From Clavibacter sp. A6099 (GTDB lineage Bacteria; Actinomycetota; Actinomycetes; Actinomycetales; Microbacteriaceae): a stretch of DNA of 64,000 nucleotides. This document shows, in pieces, positions 63,061 to 64,000 of the stretch. The stretch lies in NCBI RefSeq assembly GCF_021919125.1, contig NZ_CP083439.1:3162001-3226000 (forward strand), given 5' to 3'. The notes under the pieces are model-generated. The model did no database searches. It was given only the letters and a program-made list of their open reading frames with translations, and was not told where the DNA came from. The position numbers and the translations under genes were made by a program. Position 1 is the stretch's first letter; each line of letters opens with the position of its first letter.

Positions 63061-64000
63061 TCACTCCAGGAGCAGCGCCGGCTCCTCGATGATGCTCGCC
63101 ACGTCGGCCAGGAAGCGGCTCGCGACGTCGCCGTCGACGACCCGGTGGTCGAAGCTCGCGCCGATGGTGGTGACGAAGCGCGGGCGCACCTCGCCGTCGA
63201 CGACCCACGGCTTCTGCTTGATCGTGCCGAGCGCGACGATCGCCACCTCGCCCGGGTTCAGGATCGGCGTGCCGGTGTCCATCCCGAAGACGCCGATGTT
63301 GGTGATCGTGATGGTGCCCTGGCTCATGTCCGACGGGCTCGTCTTGCCGTCGCGCGCCGTGAGGGTGAGCTGCTCGAGCGCGCGGGCGAGCTCCAGCAGC
63401 GACATGGCCTGCGCCTCCTTGACGTTCGGCACCACGAGTCCGCGCGGCGTCGCGGCGGCGACGCCGAGGTTCACGTAGTGGCGGACGATGATCTCCTGGT
63501 CGGTCCACGAGGAGTTGACGGTGGGATTCCGTCGGACGGCCCAGATCATCGCCTTCGCCATGATGAGCAGCGGCGAGACCTTGACGCCCGCGAAGTCGGT
63601 GGACGCCTTGAGGCGCTTGACGAACTCCATCGTGCGGGTGGCGTCGACATCGACGAACAGGCTCACGTGCGGCGCCTGGAACGCGCTCTGCACCATGGCC
63701 GCGGCGATGACCTTGCGGACGCCCTTCACGGGGATCCGGTCCTCGCGCGCATCCGGCCACTCGGGCGTCTCGATGTTCTTGAAGACGCTCGCCTGCTGCG
63801 CGGTGCGGATGACGTCCTCGCGCGTGATCTCGCCGACGAGCCCGGTGGCCTCGACCTCCGCCAGGTCGACCTCGAGGTCCTTCGCGAGCTTGCGGATGGG
63901 GGGCTTGGCGATGATCGGCACGGCGGACGCGGCGGGCACCGAGTCGGGTCGCGGGGCGCGGGCGACCGGGGCGCCGGCCTGCGCGCCGGGGCGCACGGCA
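63061..64000 (-). CDS. 2-oxo acid dehydrogenase E2 (dihydrolipoamide acyltransferase), C-terminal part
   Basis: The start lies beyond the right edge, so about 313 C-terminal residues are visible. They contain a peripheral-subunit-binding domain ([28 protein letters not shown]) and the catalytic acyltransferase domain ending [14 protein letters not shown], with the catalytic His and Asp. The lipoyl domain is outside. It may belong to pyruvate or branched-chain complexes. Confidence 0.93.
   Translation of the reverse strand, partial: AVRPGAQAGAPVARAPRPDSVPAASAVPIIAKPPIRKLAKDLEVDLAEVEATGLVGEITREDVIRTAQQASVFKNIETPEWPDAREDRIPVKGVRKVIAAAMVQSAFQAPHVSLFVDVDATRTMEFVKRLKASTDFAGVKVSPLLIMAKAMIWAVRRNPTVNSSWTDQEIIVRHYVNLGVAAATPRGLVVPNVKEAQAMSLLELARALEQLTLTARDGKTSPSDMSQGTITITNIGVFGMDTGTPILNPGEVAIVALGTIKQKPWVVDGEVRPRFVTTIGASFDHRVVDGDVASRFLADVASIIEEPALLLE

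Overview
The window is a contiguous piece of chromosome from a very high-GC actinobacterium. Gene content, the C50 carotenoid cluster (crtE, crtB, crtI, crtYe, crtYf, crtEb, idi), small Microbacteriaceae-type families and the extreme frequency of the hexamer GGATCC point to the family Microbacteriaceae, most likely Clavibacter or a close relative. That genus assignment is inferred from gene content, not from an rRNA sequence. Genes are densely packed. Many are joined by ATGA, GTGA or TGATG overlaps, and about eighteen appear to be leaderless, with a TANNNT-like -10 hexamer 6 or 7 nt before the start codon.

Layout. 0-5 kb: the tail of a Fic-type protein, an ASCH protein, and a CitA/DcuS-like two-component system divergent from a CitMHS citrate transporter. 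5-9.3 kb: a DUF2079 membrane protein, the DUF5997/LysR divergent pair, a degenerate SGNH-like protein and a hypothetical protein. 9.3-16.5 kb: a leftward carotenoid operon (crtE, a continuous crtB-crtI frame, crtYe, crtYf, crtEb, probably an MFS transporter) divergent from idi. 16.6-21.7 kb: a methyltransferase, a patatin, a MarR regulator divergent from an MMPL exporter, and a DIP1984-like protein. 22-28.6 kb: a DUF4190/MmpS-like protein, alanine dehydrogenase with its Lrp regulator, an EcsC-family gene bracketed by two 15-bp direct repeats, HxlR with an NAD(P)-binding protein, an unusual SRPBCC-nucleotide-binding fusion, and dcd.

28.7-31.3 kb: a tRNA-Gly(CCC), followed at once by a small island of about 45-50% GC. 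It carries a Beta-family protein, an sce7726-like putative nuclease and a small unknown gene behind a strong dyad. 31.3-34.2 kb: a gluconate locus (gntR, gntK, gntP). 34-44.4 kb: a 58-residue HTH protein, a Nei/Fpg glycosylase, a membrane protein, oxidoreductases, a zinc alcohol dehydrogenase, small Microbacteriaceae proteins, deoC and an M18 aminopeptidase. 44.5-50.3 kb: a DUF305 lipoprotein, a dienelactone-hydrolase fold that lacks its catalytic residues, membrane proteins, a Pif1-like helicase and a VOC protein. 50.3-54.5 kb: an iron-siderophore ABC importer with an IdeR/DtxR-like box. 54.5-58.4 kb: a regulator/membrane-protein pair behind a double palindrome, a DUF998 protein and a CopD-CtaG fusion. 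58.5-63 kb: HU, zinc-free S14/L33/L28, and a zinc-uptake operon ending in zur. 63-64 kb: the C-terminal part of a 2-oxo acid dehydrogenase E2, cut by the window edge.

Several neighbourhoods make functional sense together. The citrate sensor and transporter, MarR and MMPL beside the carotenoid operon, the gluconate regulator/kinase/permease with a palindromic operator, the iron importer under an iron box, and the Zur/zinc importer next to zinc-independent ribosomal proteins all read as regulated modules. The two regions that look foreign are the tRNA-Gly island and the EcsC insert. Both are poor in GGATCC and lower in GC than their surroundings.
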